Source of the DNA: Ceriagrion tenellum
Lineage: Eukaryota > Arthropoda > Insecta > Odonata > Coenagrionidae
Direction: 5' to 3'
Length of the DNA stretch: 64,000 nt
NCBI GenBank assembly: GCA_963169105.1
Contig: OY720632.1
Coordinates: 191,582,448 to 191,646,447 of the forward strand
The notes under the pieces were generated by a model that saw only the letters and a list, made by a program, of their open reading frames with translations, made no database searches and was not told where the DNA came from. Made by a program: the position numbers and the translations under genes. This document shows, piece after piece, positions 1 to 11,115 of the stretch (positions within the stretch are counted from its first letter, which is position 1; each line of letters opens with the position of its first letter).

Positions 1-89
1 AAGAACATCAATATTTACATCATGCATAAATAAGAGAGTAGAGAATATAATGAGAAACATTTACTGCCTGCCTATTGTCAATACTCGAA

Positions 90-1309
90 CTATTCATGAC
101 GACGATCACAGCTGTTATGGTCCCGAATGGTACGCGGAAAAAATGACATTTTATACCTATCGGTTCTACAATCTAGCTCTCTAATTTTATTGGAGCGATC
201 TAATGTGCCGTAGTACGAAGGGGTTAATAGTATGTTTTTTACGTCGTCAGTAAAATGATTTTCCTGAAATTTATTTAGGAGGTTAAGCCTATAATTTAAT
301 CTACGCTGTGATAGCGATTCCCATCCTAATTCTTCTAACAGTCCAGACACACTAGCCAACTTATCGTAGCATCGTTTCACAAACCTAGCTCCTCTTCGCT
401 GTACGCGATCTAACTCTGATATCAACCCCGTTTCGTATGGATCCCATACACTAACAGCATATTCCAGATGAGGCCTAACGATTGAAAAATAACAACGTTC
501 TTTCACTTTCTCATCACATTTTCCGAGTACTCTCTTGATAAAGCCTAGCTTCCTGTTTGCTTGACCGCATATTTCCCTAATATGTTTTCCCCAAGATATG
601 TCGCGAGTAATTGTGACCCCTAAGTACTTGACAGACTCGGCGTGAATAATTTCCGTACTATTAATTCTGTAAGCCCTACCTGGCCTATTCTTCTTTTTCC
701 AAAAGCTGACTGCTACGCACTTTTTTATGTTTAGTTCCATCTGCCACTTTTCGCACCAAGCATGAATAGCAAGTAGGTCGATTGTTAACGAGTCGCTATC
801 TTCGAAATTGTTTATAACCCTATACACAACCGCGTCGTCTGCGAAGAGTCTAAGCTTACTTTTAACGACGTTGCTAATATCATTTATGTCCAAGAGAAAT
901 AAAAGTGGACCAATGACACTTCCCTGAGGAACACCCGATGTAACGCTGTGTTTGACATGATACCGTCTATGACAACCCTTTGTTCCCGCCCATGTAAGAA
1001 TTGATTAATACAACTAATAATGTTTTTATCGATTCCACATGCTTCTAGTTTTGAGAGTAACTTAACGTGAGGTACCTTATCGATAGCTTTCTTAAAATCG
1101 AGGAATATCGCGTCAACTTGAACATTATTTTCACCCGAGAGCAAGATGTCATGAACGAAGAGGGCCAATTGGTTTACGCAAGATCTACCCTTTCGAAATC
1201 CGTGTTGGTTATTTATTAATAATTCCTCCCTATCTAAATGGCTCATAATGGAGCTTACGATTATGTGTTCAAATACCTTACACGAAATGGATGTGAGAGA
1301 AATAGGCCT
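90..1309 (-). pseudogene. Reverse transcriptase core and C-terminal part of the outer CR1-like copy
   Basis: Translation on the - strand gives the motifs NQHGFRKGRSC and AIFLDFKKAIDKVPH (motif A region), then after a frameshift near 950 the catalytic box LFADDAVVY (about residue 17 of the second part) and a long conserved C-terminal region with VKYLGV and a terminal FFPRTIRD typical of CR1/Jockey-type LINEs. The frameshift lies just before the SGVPQGS motif, which is present only in the alternative frame. The frame upstream is also broken by a TAA at 1307-1309 immediately before RPISLTS. Without these two lesions the RT would be complete. The C-terminal 265 residues differ from the nested + copy at only about ten positions, showing recent amplification of the family. 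Confidence 0.88.
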
Positions 1310-2117
1310 TTAGTCACTAGGGTCTTCCCTGTCGCCGCTTTTGAATATAGGTGTGACATTTGCTACTCTGCAGTCCTTAGGCTCTACGTGATCTACTAAA
1401 GATTTGGTAAATATTAATTCTAAGTGAGGCGCTATGTCTGATGCCAGTGTTTTATATACGCGAGCAGGTATTTGATCTGGACCGGGGGATTTGTTGGGGT
1501 TGATGTTTTTTAGCTGATGTTCTATGCCGCGACAATTTATAATAATTTCAGGCATACATGTTTGGGAACGAACTGGCTGAGGATCGAAAAGATGTGGTGT
1601 ATAAGTACTGAAAATGCTTTTGAAGAATGAGTTTAACGAATTGGCTTTTTGTACACTGTTGGTTAGATTTTCCCCTTTGATATTCTTAAGCGTGTGTACT
1701 GTTGATTTATTTCCTTGAGTGTCCCTTACATACGACCAAAATGCCTTGGGATTATCGTTCAAGTGTTCTCCCAGTAATTTACTTTTGAAATCAGCTAATG
1801 CCCTTCGGCACGTTTTTTTTGCTAAGAGTTTAGATATTTTGTAATTTTCGGTGACTGTGTATAGTTCTTCGGAGGATTTGTTAATTTTTGCCCTTTTTAA
1901 CCTAGCATGACATGTTCTCTGGCGCTTTAATATTTTTCTAATCTCCGCGTAATACCACCTAGGCTCTGCATTGGCTCTTTTCCATTTACTTGGTATGTAT
2001 TTGCTAACTAATGATCGTGTAACGTTGAGGAAAGTACTCCACAAAACCTCAGTATTACTGTTGATACTTATTTTTTTTAATTAGTAAATGACTTTTGCAT
2101 CTCTCGTTTCATACCTT
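1310..2117 (-). pseudogene. Endonuclease-RT linker and RT start of the outer CR1-like copy
   Basis: The frame encodes the basic linker region (PRWYYAEIRKILKRQR, FWSYVRDTQGN) and then the conserved RT entry motif NKSPGPDQIPARVYK followed by PIFKSGDREDPSD, which is where the fingers of LINE reverse transcriptases begin. The frame stops at 1307-1309 and another stop sits near 2079 at the KSFTN boundary. It joins the endonuclease at 3273 once the nested copy is removed. Confidence 0.82.
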
Positions 2118-3273
2118 CGTAGTCCACTTTTATTTCTCTTGTACATAAATAATATTAGCAACGTCGTTAAAAGTAAGCTTAGACTCTTCGCAGACGACGC
2201 GGTTGTGTATAGGGATATTAACAATTTCGAAGATAGCGACTCGTTAACAATCGACCTACTTGCTATTCATGCTTGGTGCGAAAAGTGGCAGATGGAACTA
2301 AACATAAAAAAGTGCGTAGCAGTCAGCTTTTGGAAAAAGAAAAATTGGCCAGTTAGGGCTTACAGAATTAAAAATACAGAAATTATTCACGCCGAGTCTG
2401 TTAAGTACTTAGGAGTCACAATTAGTCACGACCTATCTTGGGGAAAACATATTAGGGAAATATGCGGTCAAGCAAACAGGAAGCTAGGCTTTATCAAGAG
2501 AGTACTCGGAAAATGTGATGAGAAAGTGAAAGAACGTTGTTATTTTTCAATCGTTAGGCCTCATCTGGAATATGCTGTTAGTGTATGGGATCCATACGAA
2601 ACGGGGTTGATATCGGAGTTAGATCGCGTACAGCGAAGAGGAGCTAGGTTTGTGAAACGATGCTACGATAAGTTGGCTAGTGTGTCTGGACTGTTAGAAG
2701 AATTAGGATGGGAATCGCTATCACAGCGTAGATTAAATTATAGGCTTAACCTCCTAAATAAATTTCAGGAAAATCATTTTACTGACGACGTAAAAAACAT
2801 ACTATTAACCCCTTCGTACTACGGCACATTAGATCGCTCCAATAAAATTAGAGAGCTAGATTGTAGAACCGATAGGTATAAAATGTCATTTTTTCCGCGT
2901 ACCATTCGGGACCATAACAGCTGTGATCGTCGTCATGAATAGTTCGAGTATTGACAATAGGCAGGCAGTAAATGTTTCTCATTATGTTCTCTACTCTCTT
3001 ATTTATGCATGATGTAAATATTGATGTTCTTATTTATGCATGATATTTTGAATATGTAGTAGTAGTCTTTGTATTCCTTGCATGTTGGAACGATTGAAGA
3101 TAGAATGTTTCTTGGGTATTAGATTTTTAATTGGCGCTTTGCATGTGTGGTACGCGGGTTTTAATGTAATGTCGGTGTTCTACCATATCATTCATGCATG
3201 CCTGGTGCGAAAGCACCCCCTGCCACACGCCCTTTGGGTGGCTTGCAGGGTATGACGTAGATGTAGATGTAGT
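2118..3273 (+). mobile_element. Nested 5'-truncated CR1-like copy inserted antisense into its own family
   Basis: Begins within the RT just upstream of the FADD box, runs through the C-terminus (stop near 2940), a 3' UTR of about 330 bases and a tail with repeated GATGTA at about 3257-3273. Bases 2130-3030 are a near-perfect inverted copy of 1-880. The insertion point splits the outer element between codons for ADY and EGM. I see no clear target-site duplication, as is common for CR1-type elements. Confidence 0.88.
2124..2942 (+). pseudogene. RT C-terminal fragment in the nested CR1-like copy
   Basis: Open frame with LRLFADDAVVYRD (catalytic aspartates), CEKWQMELNIKKC, ESVKYLGVTI, ERCYFSIVRPHLEYA, RRGARFVKRC and the family C-terminus FFPRTIRDHNSCDRRHE. 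No stop interrupts the fragment, but it lacks the endonuclease and RT motifs upstream of FADD because of 5' truncation, so it cannot act alone. Near identity to the outer copy (about ten residue changes in 265) marks both as recent. Confidence 0.85.
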
Positions 3274-4228
3274 CAGCCTTAATAAACAAGTAGATTTTTC
3301 TTTGTGGATTATGTTTCTTGATCATGCTCACGGAAAAATTAGCTTTAACTATCTTGTGGTCGCTTATTCCCTTATCCGTACCTATGTTTACAACCATGTG
3401 TGGAATATTTGTCGCTAAAAGATCAAGTGTATTTTTCCCTCTAGTTGGAGCAGTGACTAATTGACGCAGTGAGTGAGATGTGAATGTATGCAGAAGTGAC
3501 TCACAAAGGTCTTTGTCTTTCCCCCCAGTGATAAAACTGTAAGTGTCCCAGTCTATGGGCGGAAGATTGAAATCCCCACCGATTATATCATGACAGTCGT
3601 TTTTATGATTGGTTAATTTACTGAGTTGACTTTCTAGTTCTAATATTGAGGTTATATGGGTATCTGGTGGTCTGTAATATGCGCACACATAGATTGTTTT
3701 TGCTTTAGGATTTTGAATGGAGCACCATACGCTTTCTACCTGGTCGTCGGAAAATGACTCCCTCCTACTAATATAACAATCCTTCACTGCAATAAAAACT
3801 CCTCCCCCGGTCCTTTCCACTCTATCTTTTCTATAAACTGTGAAATTTTTCGGGAATACTTCATTATCTGCGATTTCGTTACACAACCAACTTTCCGTCC
3901 CTATAATTAAGTCTGCGTCAGTAGTTTCATTTAGATGGTAGAAGTCAGCTACTTTATTTCTTAAGCCACGGCAGTTTACTACCACGACAGAAAAGGTTTT
4001 ATCAGTGAGCGTATTCCCGGAAAGTGTATTCTCATTACAACTCGCTTTCTTAGGAATTTTCCAAGTTAAATTACTGCTATTTTTTGAAATTGGCCTCTTA
4101 CTGTTCTCGTTAGACCTAACACTTTCTTGGATATTTTTTCTATTAAATTTTTTTCGCGATGATCCCCGATTCGACCCACTAGCTGACCTACTCGCTGCCC
4201 TACCCTCTATCCTAAAAAAGGTCTACAG
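3273..4228 (-). pseudogene. Apurinic/apyrimidinic-type endonuclease domain of the outer CR1-like copy
   Basis: The LINE endonuclease nicks target DNA to prime reverse transcription. On the - strand the domain shows the expected motif order: VVVNCRGLRNK (start of fold), IIGTESWL (catalytic Glu), GGGVFIAVKD, CAYYRPP, IIGGDFNLPPIDW (catalytic Asp/Asn) and ISDHKIVKA (catalytic SDH). The frame stays open about 80 codons upstream of the first Met at 3985 through a Ser/Arg/Lys-rich N-terminal stretch to about 4228. The 3' part of the frame reads into the tail of the nested copy, which truncates it. The domain itself has no internal stop. Confidence 0.87.
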
Positions 4229-4240
4229 TGATCGAGTATG

Positions 4241-4470
4241 CTACTCGCTACACAGCTAGCTGCCTCGGCCGTGTAATGGACACCAGAACGGTTCAGAGGG
4301 GTCCGACATGATCGAGTAAACATTACCAGTGTACTACAAATGCTACAGAAATTTCTAAAATAATACGTTATGTTATTATATGAACATGGCACAAGAGTCA
4401 TGCAGGGAACATGCTAATCATGGTGGTATCACTACTCGGCAGATTTAGAATCATGCATTAGGTGAAAAGC
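4241..4470. other. Upstream flank of the LINE, nothing assigned
   Basis: Sequence just upstream of the endonuclease frame on the - strand. It could be 5' UTR of the CR1-like element or unrelated repeat. No coding text or terminal repeat recognised. Confidence 0.4.
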
Positions 4471-5290
4471 ATGGAAGTTGGCCTTTGAGGTCATACTCAA
4501 TTGCTCTTGACGTACTCACTGAAGACACTAAAACTGTTAGTTCTCGACCTCCAGTTAAATGCGTCAAGTACTCGCTTGATATACGTGGCAAAACTCGTAC
4601 AATATTTATGTCTATCGCTCAATGCCGATAACAAACGACAAAGACACATATTAAGTGTTCTGCGCACGAAAGTGGATAATATTTCTTGCACAGTCTCGAT
4701 GGAAAACGTGGAAGGTAGTTATACAAGACATATCCGTTTGTCATTGATGGACGCGCAACAGACACATGAAGCGTCTCATTCATATGGCTCAATTCACATA
4801 AAAAAACAAGAAGTGAACTATTACATGTTATATGCACGCACATTTGTTATTATTTATTGCACAATTCCTATGGCAAATATGGAAGGTACCTGTTAGAAGT
4901 CGCAGTCACTTGTTCTTGATGTACGCGCAAAAAGGCGGTCAATGTCTTACATATGTCTCTGCATGCCGATAAAAAAACAAGGAAGTGTAAATATCTATTG
5001 GACTACTACATTGAAAGACGTGGAAGGTAACTTTTAGAAGTTACAGTCGTTTGCTGTTGATGAACGCACAATAGATACGTGAAATATATTATATTTGTCG
5101 CTGAATTCCGATAACAAATGTAGAAGAAATCTATAAAATGTTACATAGATATAAAATTGATAGTTTCTTGAAAAAATCCGATCTAGTAAAACTAGTAAAA
5201 GTTATAGTCTTTTGTTATTTCCCTAAAAACATGGCAGATAGTTTTAGAAGTGATAGCAGTTTGCTGTTGATGTGCGAATACACGTGTAAT
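4471..5290. repeat. Degenerate tandem repeat array, five recognisable units
   Basis: The unit anchor is TGGAAGGTA followed within about 30 bases by a block like CAGTCGTTTGCTGTTGATG and ACGCGCA. Anchors occur near 4471, 4709, 4879, 5020 and 5231, giving spacings of about 238, 170, 141 and 211. Between anchors there are further shared phrases such as CGATAACAAA. Units are heavily diverged and of unequal length, so this is an old satellite-like array or a decayed element with internal repeats. Short open frames across it look fortuitous. Confidence 0.6.
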
Positions 5291-5639
5291 TAACTTAATA
5301 ACTTATAAAATGGTTAATCTTTATCGTACAACAGCGATTAAAAAACCATTTTCGTCAGCGTGACTATTGCAATACAAATAATAAAATAATGTTTGGATCA
5401 ATTGTTAACTTTCAAAAGTTATAAACTACACTGCGGCTGGTCAGTAGGTGCCATTACTCACCCGCGGTGAAGGGTCGACGCCGAGGTTCGGATTTGGATT
5501 TGGGGTCCAACTAAATGAGGGTCGACCCTTCAACTGGGCCTCGAGGGCAGGTAAAATTTTGTGCGGCCCCAGCAAACGGATTGAAGCCGCAACTATTACG
5601 TCCTTTCGTCAAATGTCTTTACGCTTGAGATTTGGATTC
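5291..5639. other. Intergenic stretch upstream of the host gene
   Basis: AT-rich until about 5430, then CG-rich with a palindromic GGGTCGACCC-like phrase. No gene, element end or RNA recognised. Confidence 0.4.
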
Positions 5640-5899
5640 TATGTCAGTTGAAATGATGTGGGGGGCCCCCCGGAGCTGCTCGCCCACCTTCAAATTCGCC
5701 CCTGGTCCTTCGACCGTAGACGTCCGCCCCGCGAAGACGCGTTTAACTCCTCGAAAGGAGAGAGGTAAACGTGCACCACGGCAACCTTCGAAGCGATGGG
5801 ATGGGGGTGGGAGGGGATGGGGATGGACGGGTGGGAGGCGCTAGCACGATCGTCAATTTTTTCTTTCGTCCGCCGCAGTTCGAGAGAGGACAGCGAACG
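5640..5899 (+). promoter_or_regulatory. CG-rich block, probable 5' UTR and promoter area of the regucalcin-like gene
   Basis: Composition changes sharply to GC-rich, CpG-containing sequence directly upstream of the first coding exon, against an AT-rich background. No TATA box or initiator is convincing. An in-frame upstream ATG at 5771 would place the signal peptide internally, so I read 5640-5899 as untranslated. The assignment as promoter is inference from position and composition. Confidence 0.35.
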
Positions 5900-5979
5900 A
5901 TGCAGATGTTGAAGACGACCGTCGTCGTGGCCGCGGCGCTGCTCATCGTCCGGACCGCCGCAGTCCCGCGACGAAGCAG
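5900..5979 (+). CDS. Regucalcin/SMP-30-like secreted protein, coding exon 1 (signal peptide)
   Basis: First of six coding exons of a gene spanning 5900-41904; joined exons give 1065 bases, 354 residues plus stop. Exon 1 encodes residues 1-26 and two bases of codon 27: MQMLKTTVVVAAALLIVRTA, a classic signal peptide with Lys5, a hydrophobic core of about 12 residues and small residues before a likely cleavage site near Ala20-Ala21. The donor is AG|GTGAGA at 5979/5980 (phase 2). I chose ATG 5900 over the in-frame ATG 5771 because it puts the hydrophobic core at the N-terminus. SMP-30 family proteins are six-bladed beta-propellers that bind a divalent metal and act as lactonases or related hydrolases; most are cytosolic, so the signal peptide is notable. 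Confidence 0.85.
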
Positions 5980-7053
5980 GTGAGATGGATAGAGGATTCG
6001 GCCAACCGACACGACGCAGTCTTCCGTTTCCCATCACTCGGATTCACGAAGTAATCCATTTGTCACCAGACGGACGCTTTGTATTCGCTGCTCCCATTGG
6101 TGGCGCTGCTCTCGCTCAGCTCCTCACAACTCGAGCGGTCCCTTTCATCCTGTGTATCATAATCTTTGCTTTCATCCGAGTGTCGAGACCGATTCACGTT
6201 GCGAGCGATCACCCAACTGTTCGAGCGGCTGGCGTTCACGCTCCGAGTGAGTGACGGAACGCGTGTTGTTTTTGGCGGCATGATGCGAGCGCACGACGTG
6301 CATCTTGTTTATTTTGGTCAATTGAACCAATACAGTGTGGTTCAGGAGGAAAGTTCGAAACTTCTGGAGGTGGGGGAGGTGATTTTAAGCATTTTTATCA
6401 TAGCAACATGGGGTCGCAACTCCTTAGTTACCGAGCTATGGCAACGTAAAAATTTTTTCAGAAGTATTCTGCAATCACAATGAAACAACCCAATTTCAAT
6501 AACTAGTATCGATTGATGAGATTTGAAACTATTCACAGTGGTGCATAATATATGTATTCTGCTATCATCAATGCTAACAGTATCTTATTTTCAAGATGGC
6601 TCTCGAATATTCGTCGAAATTAAATTCCTCAAAAACAAATAATGTACGATACGCTCTTAATTTCAGAGATATCAAAAAATGTGTAAGAATAAAAGTTTTG
6701 GTGAATTTATTTTTCAATTCATTGCAGCCAAAATCACATCTCTGTCCTTTAAAATACGGAAGATATGGTTACTTAACTGATGTTAATACAACGAAGCAAC
6801 AAATGTTCTTGTGGATAAGAGCTTTCATTTGCTTGGAAAACCTCGGCAATCAGTGAAACTAATCAAAACTCGCCTTTGAGAAAAAGACCCGAGGAGAATA
6901 TGAAACCAAGGCCATGGCCTGGTTGCAGAGAGTTACAAAGTTCTCTTCACTTTGGCAATAATCAGCCTCATATTTCACTCGTGAATTCTTGTCTGTCGAG
7001 TCTGATCTTTCGTAATCACGCCGAGTGAGACTTAAGTGTTAAATCCGTCTTCC
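5980..7053. other. Start of intron 1, no element recognised
   Basis: Begins with the exon 1 donor. Mixed composition; several short open frames on both strands have no recognisable domain. No terminal repeats or RT text found. Confidence 0.45.
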
Positions 7054-7057
7054 TTAA

Positions 7058-7616
7058 GCTAGTTTGAGCGAAATATCATTTTACCTATAAATCAATGAAT
7101 TTTGTCTCATTTTAAAGAAATATATCTCACCATTCTAATAACACCAAAAATTCAACACCTCAGCACATTTCTTTCCGAGATATTTGCCAAAAAAATACCA
7201 GCCCTTTTACATGGGAAATGGTACGTGTATGCACTCCAGAGAGACATTATTCACAAAATGAGGAATTTCTAACACTTAGATGTCGTAAAAAAAACTAACA
7301 GAGTGTAGCTTGTATGTTTTCTCAATTATTTTTGAAAAAAATCATATTGTCACCGAAATAGGTTCTTGGGTATCACACTAAATCTTCCGTTTTGATGGAG
7401 TTTTAAACGTACCTACCGAGCGAAAAAGTGAGTCAAGTTAAAGACTTCTTTTGATATTCTCATTTAATTACTTACAAATTCTGTCGTATATAACTATATT
7501 ATTGCACCATTAACAATGCACAACTTCATTGATGTGTCCTACAGCTGGTGAAATCAAAACGTATAATTCGAATATGGTATCTATTATGACTAGGGAAGTA
7601 TCTCGCTCGGACTACC
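7058..7616. mobile_element. 555-bp inverted-repeat element, copy 1 (intron 1)
   Basis: One of three copies (also 19624-20175 and 30098-30657) that align end to end, sharing phrases such as GAGCGAAATATCATTTTAC and TCAAGTTAAAGACT. The ends are imperfect inverted repeats: left GCTAGTTTGAGCGAAATA, right complement GGTAGTCCGAGCGAGATA. This copy is bracketed by TTAA on both sides (7054-7057 and 7617-7620). No coding capacity, so it is a non-autonomous MITE-type element. TTAA hints at piggyBac-type integration but the ends do not start with CCY, so the superfamily is open. Confidence 0.75.
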
Positions 7617-7620
7617 TTAA

Positions 7621-9959
7621 AAAACTTCATAATCCTCTATATAAAGTCCACCTCGAACCAATTCTTGCTCTCGGCCTCTCTTCCACCTCCTCCCTGTTCC
7701 GAACCTTGTCCAGACATTCTGCCCTCCTTCTTCCTTTCTTTGATTGTGGCAGCCATTATAATAATGAACAGTGTGGCAGCAGTCGCCAAAAGAACGTCGT
7801 TTCGGTCCGTCGCGATCGGCTTCACATCCCTACGAATAATGTAAATTTACCGCTCTGAGTACTTTGTTCCCGAAAAGATGTCAGACATCTGCACTGTCTG
7901 ACGATGTAAAAAAAACCACTGCCACACTCAATACCCAAGAGCTATGATCTGCTGCGCCGGTCGAAAATATTCCGTGTATCGATACGAACTATCGATATAG
8001 GCGCATCCTTTCGGCGAGGATACCCACGCAATTAAATGTGCCGTGTGAGACGGACATTCTTCCATATAATCATTGAAAATCACTCGGGAATCAAATCTTG
8101 AATGACCACTCGGCAAGTGAATTTCTCTTCAAGGTCATCTCCCTCCCACCATAGCGATTCAAACAGATTGATCGGCATTGGCCGCATTGTTGGTGAGATC
8201 GCATTGAGAGGAGAGGCGACTCCTACGCGTCGAAGTTGAATTCTATGGAAGTAGGGAGGGAAGCGATTATCGTATCGCCCCCCTTCGCACGGCACCGTTT
8301 CTGCTTACACACAATTTCCGGCTTTTCCCAAACAAATGGATGACGGAAGCTAACAAGAAATTGGTACTCGCGAAATTAAAATTTGTCAATGATGCCGTTT
8401 GTATATCGCTGTTTGAGTGGTATAGGCATTCATGCATTAATAAAATGTGAATAAATTACATTGAATCTGCATTATTACGTCGTCTCAAGTATGTGAATTG
8501 TGACGATATTATTATTATCAAATAAGAGATTAGTCGTAAAGCCTACCTTTGGGGTTCTGGGTTCTTCAGCATTTAATATATTTTCAAGACAAAATAAATA
8601 TTTACATGTGCAGCAATCACTACGTCTAACAATCCAACTCAGGACTATATGAACTCGGACCGATCTTAAAATTCCAAGCCTCTAATCGCCTGGTTTATCA
8701 ATGCAAAATCGATTGAAATATTGATTTGAATCGGTTTATATCGATTTGAAATCTCAGACTGGTAGAGAAAGCGGGCCGAGTTAGCCCGCTTCTCATATCG
8801 ATCCTACTAGCCCGTTGCGTGTACCATACCGAGCTCAACCGGCTAAATCGATCTGAGTTCGATTGGTAAAAGTAGTGAATGACTCCTCCTCCTACTAAGT
8901 AATCGTTGTTTGCATTTTTAATATCTGTTTGCTGTCATGTGGCCAAGATTACTTCGGATGTGATGCGATTCTATCGTAGAATCGATATATGCTGCTTGCA
9001 ATGCAATAAATAGAAGACAGTTAATATTCCTTGCAAGCGAGAACCGCGGTCGATTACCACCACTATCGACTCCCTCTGCCATGGAAATACGAATCGAATT
9101 GTCAGTCGTAAGCGACTTGCAAGGCTACGATAACGGAAGTGACTTCCATGAGTAAATCTGCATATGAATCGAACGCCGACAATCGCGTCGTCGATTGTTG
9201 TTTGTGAACTCTGCGTCTTCTTTCAGTGAAGGCGTTATACATGGATAGTTCACAGTTTTTATTTTTATTGTGGTAAAAGCCTTAACTAAATGGGCATTTA
9301 TTTTGAACGAATTCCTTAAACGTTTACAAAAAAAAACGCCTTGATGCTTCCTCTGATACGAACGATGGAATTCTCTCAGGTCTGGAAGGCTGTCTCCGCC
9401 ACCGTCTTCACGGTCGATAGGTGCACTGATAAACTTAGCTTTGGTGGCGATGGCAGAGACAGCCGTCTAAACGTTGACAGCAACCAGCCTTCCTGACTCG
9501 TTGAAAAACCCATGAGAGTTTCATCAGTGATCATTTATAAACCAACCGCCCGCCATAAAATTCGTAGGCGCAAGTGTGCGCATAAAGTGTTCCATATGGT
9601 TCTTTTCTCATTTGCTTTTCAGTAAACAATTTCAGTTCTTATTTTGTCCATCATTTTGGTCCTCATCCAACACCACAGGGATTATTACGAAACTCTGGGC
9701 GTTGAATAACGAATCTCCAGGACAGAAAATATCCACCTTAGTGATTACGGAACTCATGGCAGACTTAAAAAAAGACCATCATTTTGGATCGTGGAAACTG
9801 AACTGAGTAAGACATATTCTTCGTCCAAGTCCTTGCCTCTCTCTTGGAATTCGCTCCGAAAAATGATAGTCAAGGTTCTCGAGTTGAACACCGAACCAAT
9901 GCAAGGGATGCCATCTCAGCAATATTCTAAAAAAGATTGAAAAAAATAGTATCATTTTG
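7621..9959. other. Intron 1 sequence, mostly unassigned
   Basis: No gene or recognisable element. Visible small structures: a hairpin around GAAAGCGGGC/GCCCGCTTCTC near 8769-8795, several GATTTGAATCG-like phrases at 8700-8760, and an imperfect inverted repeat (GGCTGTCTC ... GAGACAGCC) at about 9398-9466. None is interpretable with confidence. Confidence 0.4.
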
Positions 9960-10016
9960 CAACGATCATCCCACTTCGAGTACAAGTACTCCGTCTGTCG
10001 GATGAGACGTTAAACC

Positions 10017-10085
10017 GTGGTCCCCTTGGCGTCTTTCGTTAAGAGCAGGCTAACCCCGTCGCCGGGTTTCCATCCACCCTTCCTC
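10017..10085 (+). repeat. Short repeat-like fragment with TTAAACCGTGGTCCCC phrase
   Basis: The phrase GACGTTAAACCGTGGTCCCC and the following AAGAGCAGGCTAACCCCG have the look of a dispersed arthropod LINE/SINE fragment joined directly to a CR1-like tail at about 10190. Impression from general familiarity only. Confidence 0.3.
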
Positions 10086-10189
10086 CCTTACCAGTCCCCT
10101 ATGGCGCAAATGACCTTAGCTGTCGGTCGCCTCCCCAAATACCCAATCCAATCCTTGATAAACTTCTGTGGATGTCTGAATGAACCTTG

Positions 10190-10433
10190 TGCCGAAACGG
10201 AACAGATGCGATGAAATAAGAGAGATACTCTGCCGAACAGATGGGTGAAAAAAACTCGTTCTTTCTGCGAACAATAAGCGACCGCAATAAAAACCGATCT
10301 CCTCCAAATACACTCCCACATAGTACATGTCACCACTTCACCTCCAAAAATTTTACATCTTTACACGGCTGGTGACCTACCACCCCCTGCCACACGCCCA
10401 TGCGGCGGCTCGCGGGGTATTATGTAGACGAAT
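10190..10433 (+). mobile_element. CR1-like LINE 3' end fragment
   Basis: Aligns closely with 32232-32460: shared GATGCGATGAAATAAGAGAG, CGAACAGAT, CACGGCTGGTGACC and the tail block CCTGCCACACGCCCATGCGG followed by GGGGTATTATGTAGA. It therefore contains the last codons of the RT C-terminal region and the 3' UTR of the 31.8-kb CR1 subfamily, 5' truncated. Confidence 0.75.
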
Positions 10434-10469
10434 TTCCACGTACAGACGGTCTTTATTCTATTTACCGTG

Positions 10470-11115
10470 AGTTTCGTGATCACTAATGAAGGCATTTCAC
10501 GCGCGGACTATCGTTATTTATCGGCAAGAGGTCCGTAATCAGTTCCAAGGTTTCGAAACCACACAATCTTTTCCGGAGTGTTTTTCCAATGGTCCATGCT
10601 TCCGATACATTAAGCGCCACAAGAAGGCTGTCTTATACTGTTTCCTGGTTTTTATTCCTATCTTCTTGGAACACAGGAGTTTTATTTTTACCATCAACGT
10701 TCTATTAGCTTTGGGCTATTCTGCGCATTATGTCCGCTGTACTTATTCCGTCTGACGCCATTGGTATACTATACTACAGAGATAGATGAAGGAAACCACC
10801 CATTCTGATTTCTCTCCTCTCAGAGTGACTTTTGCATTCACCTTTTCTCTTCTGCAAACCTGGAATTTAGTCTTCGTCTTATTCATTTTCAAGTTACATT
10901 TTGGGAGCACTTGGTTTGGTCCATTGCGTTTTGTGATTATTGAAGATCATCGCCATTCCCTACTATGATAACGATATCGTCTGCAAAGCAGAGCATGTTT
11001 ATTTCTCCTCCGTTTATCATAATTCTCTTCAGTCCAATAACTCGTGGATCTCTTAAATGGCCTTTTCCAAGTACATGTTAAACAGTGGTGGCGAGAGATT
11101 GCATCCTTCTATCGC
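10470..11115 (-). pseudogene. RTE-like LINE reverse transcriptase fragment
   Basis: On the - strand, starting near 11115, the decayed text reads GCNLSPPLFNMYLEKAI, then GGEINMLCFADDIVIIV (catalytic FADD), LKMNKTKTKFQVC, GEKSEW.VSFIYL and, in shifted frames, a region matching the usual AKxxFxxKKxLLCSKK segment. At least three frameshifts and several stops separate these blocks. The 5' part of RT and the endonuclease are missing. Assignment to an RTE-like group rests on motif spacing and is approximate. Confidence 0.75.

Larger units (their letters stand above)
1..4240 (-). mobile_element. CR1-like non-LTR retrotransposon, near full-length but interrupted and running off the window
   Basis: On the - strand the order is apurinic-type endonuclease (about 4228 to 3273), linker plus RT start (2117 to 1310) and RT core to C-terminus (1309 to 90), followed by 3' UTR to the window edge. 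The reading frame is contiguous across the nested copy at 2118-3273: endonuclease text ending in YLFIKADY resumes as EGMKREMQKSFTN below 2117. Apart from the nested insertion I see a stop after KSFTN near 2079, a stop replacing a sense codon at 1307-1309 and a frameshift near 950, so it is a young but dead copy. Family placement as CR1/Jockey-like is from the endonuclease plus RT layout and the microsatellite-like GATGTA tail of sister copies; the exact clade is inference. Confidence 0.85.

Noticed and set aside
4471..5290. CRISPR-like repeats
   Set aside because: Units are diverged, long and unequally spaced, and the genome is eukaryotic.
5771..5983. 70-codon frame starting at an upstream ATG in frame with exon 1
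   Set aside because: Using it would bury the signal peptide in the protein; the extra 43 residues are low-complexity. ATG 5900 is the better start, and the frame is truncated at 5979 by the splice donor.
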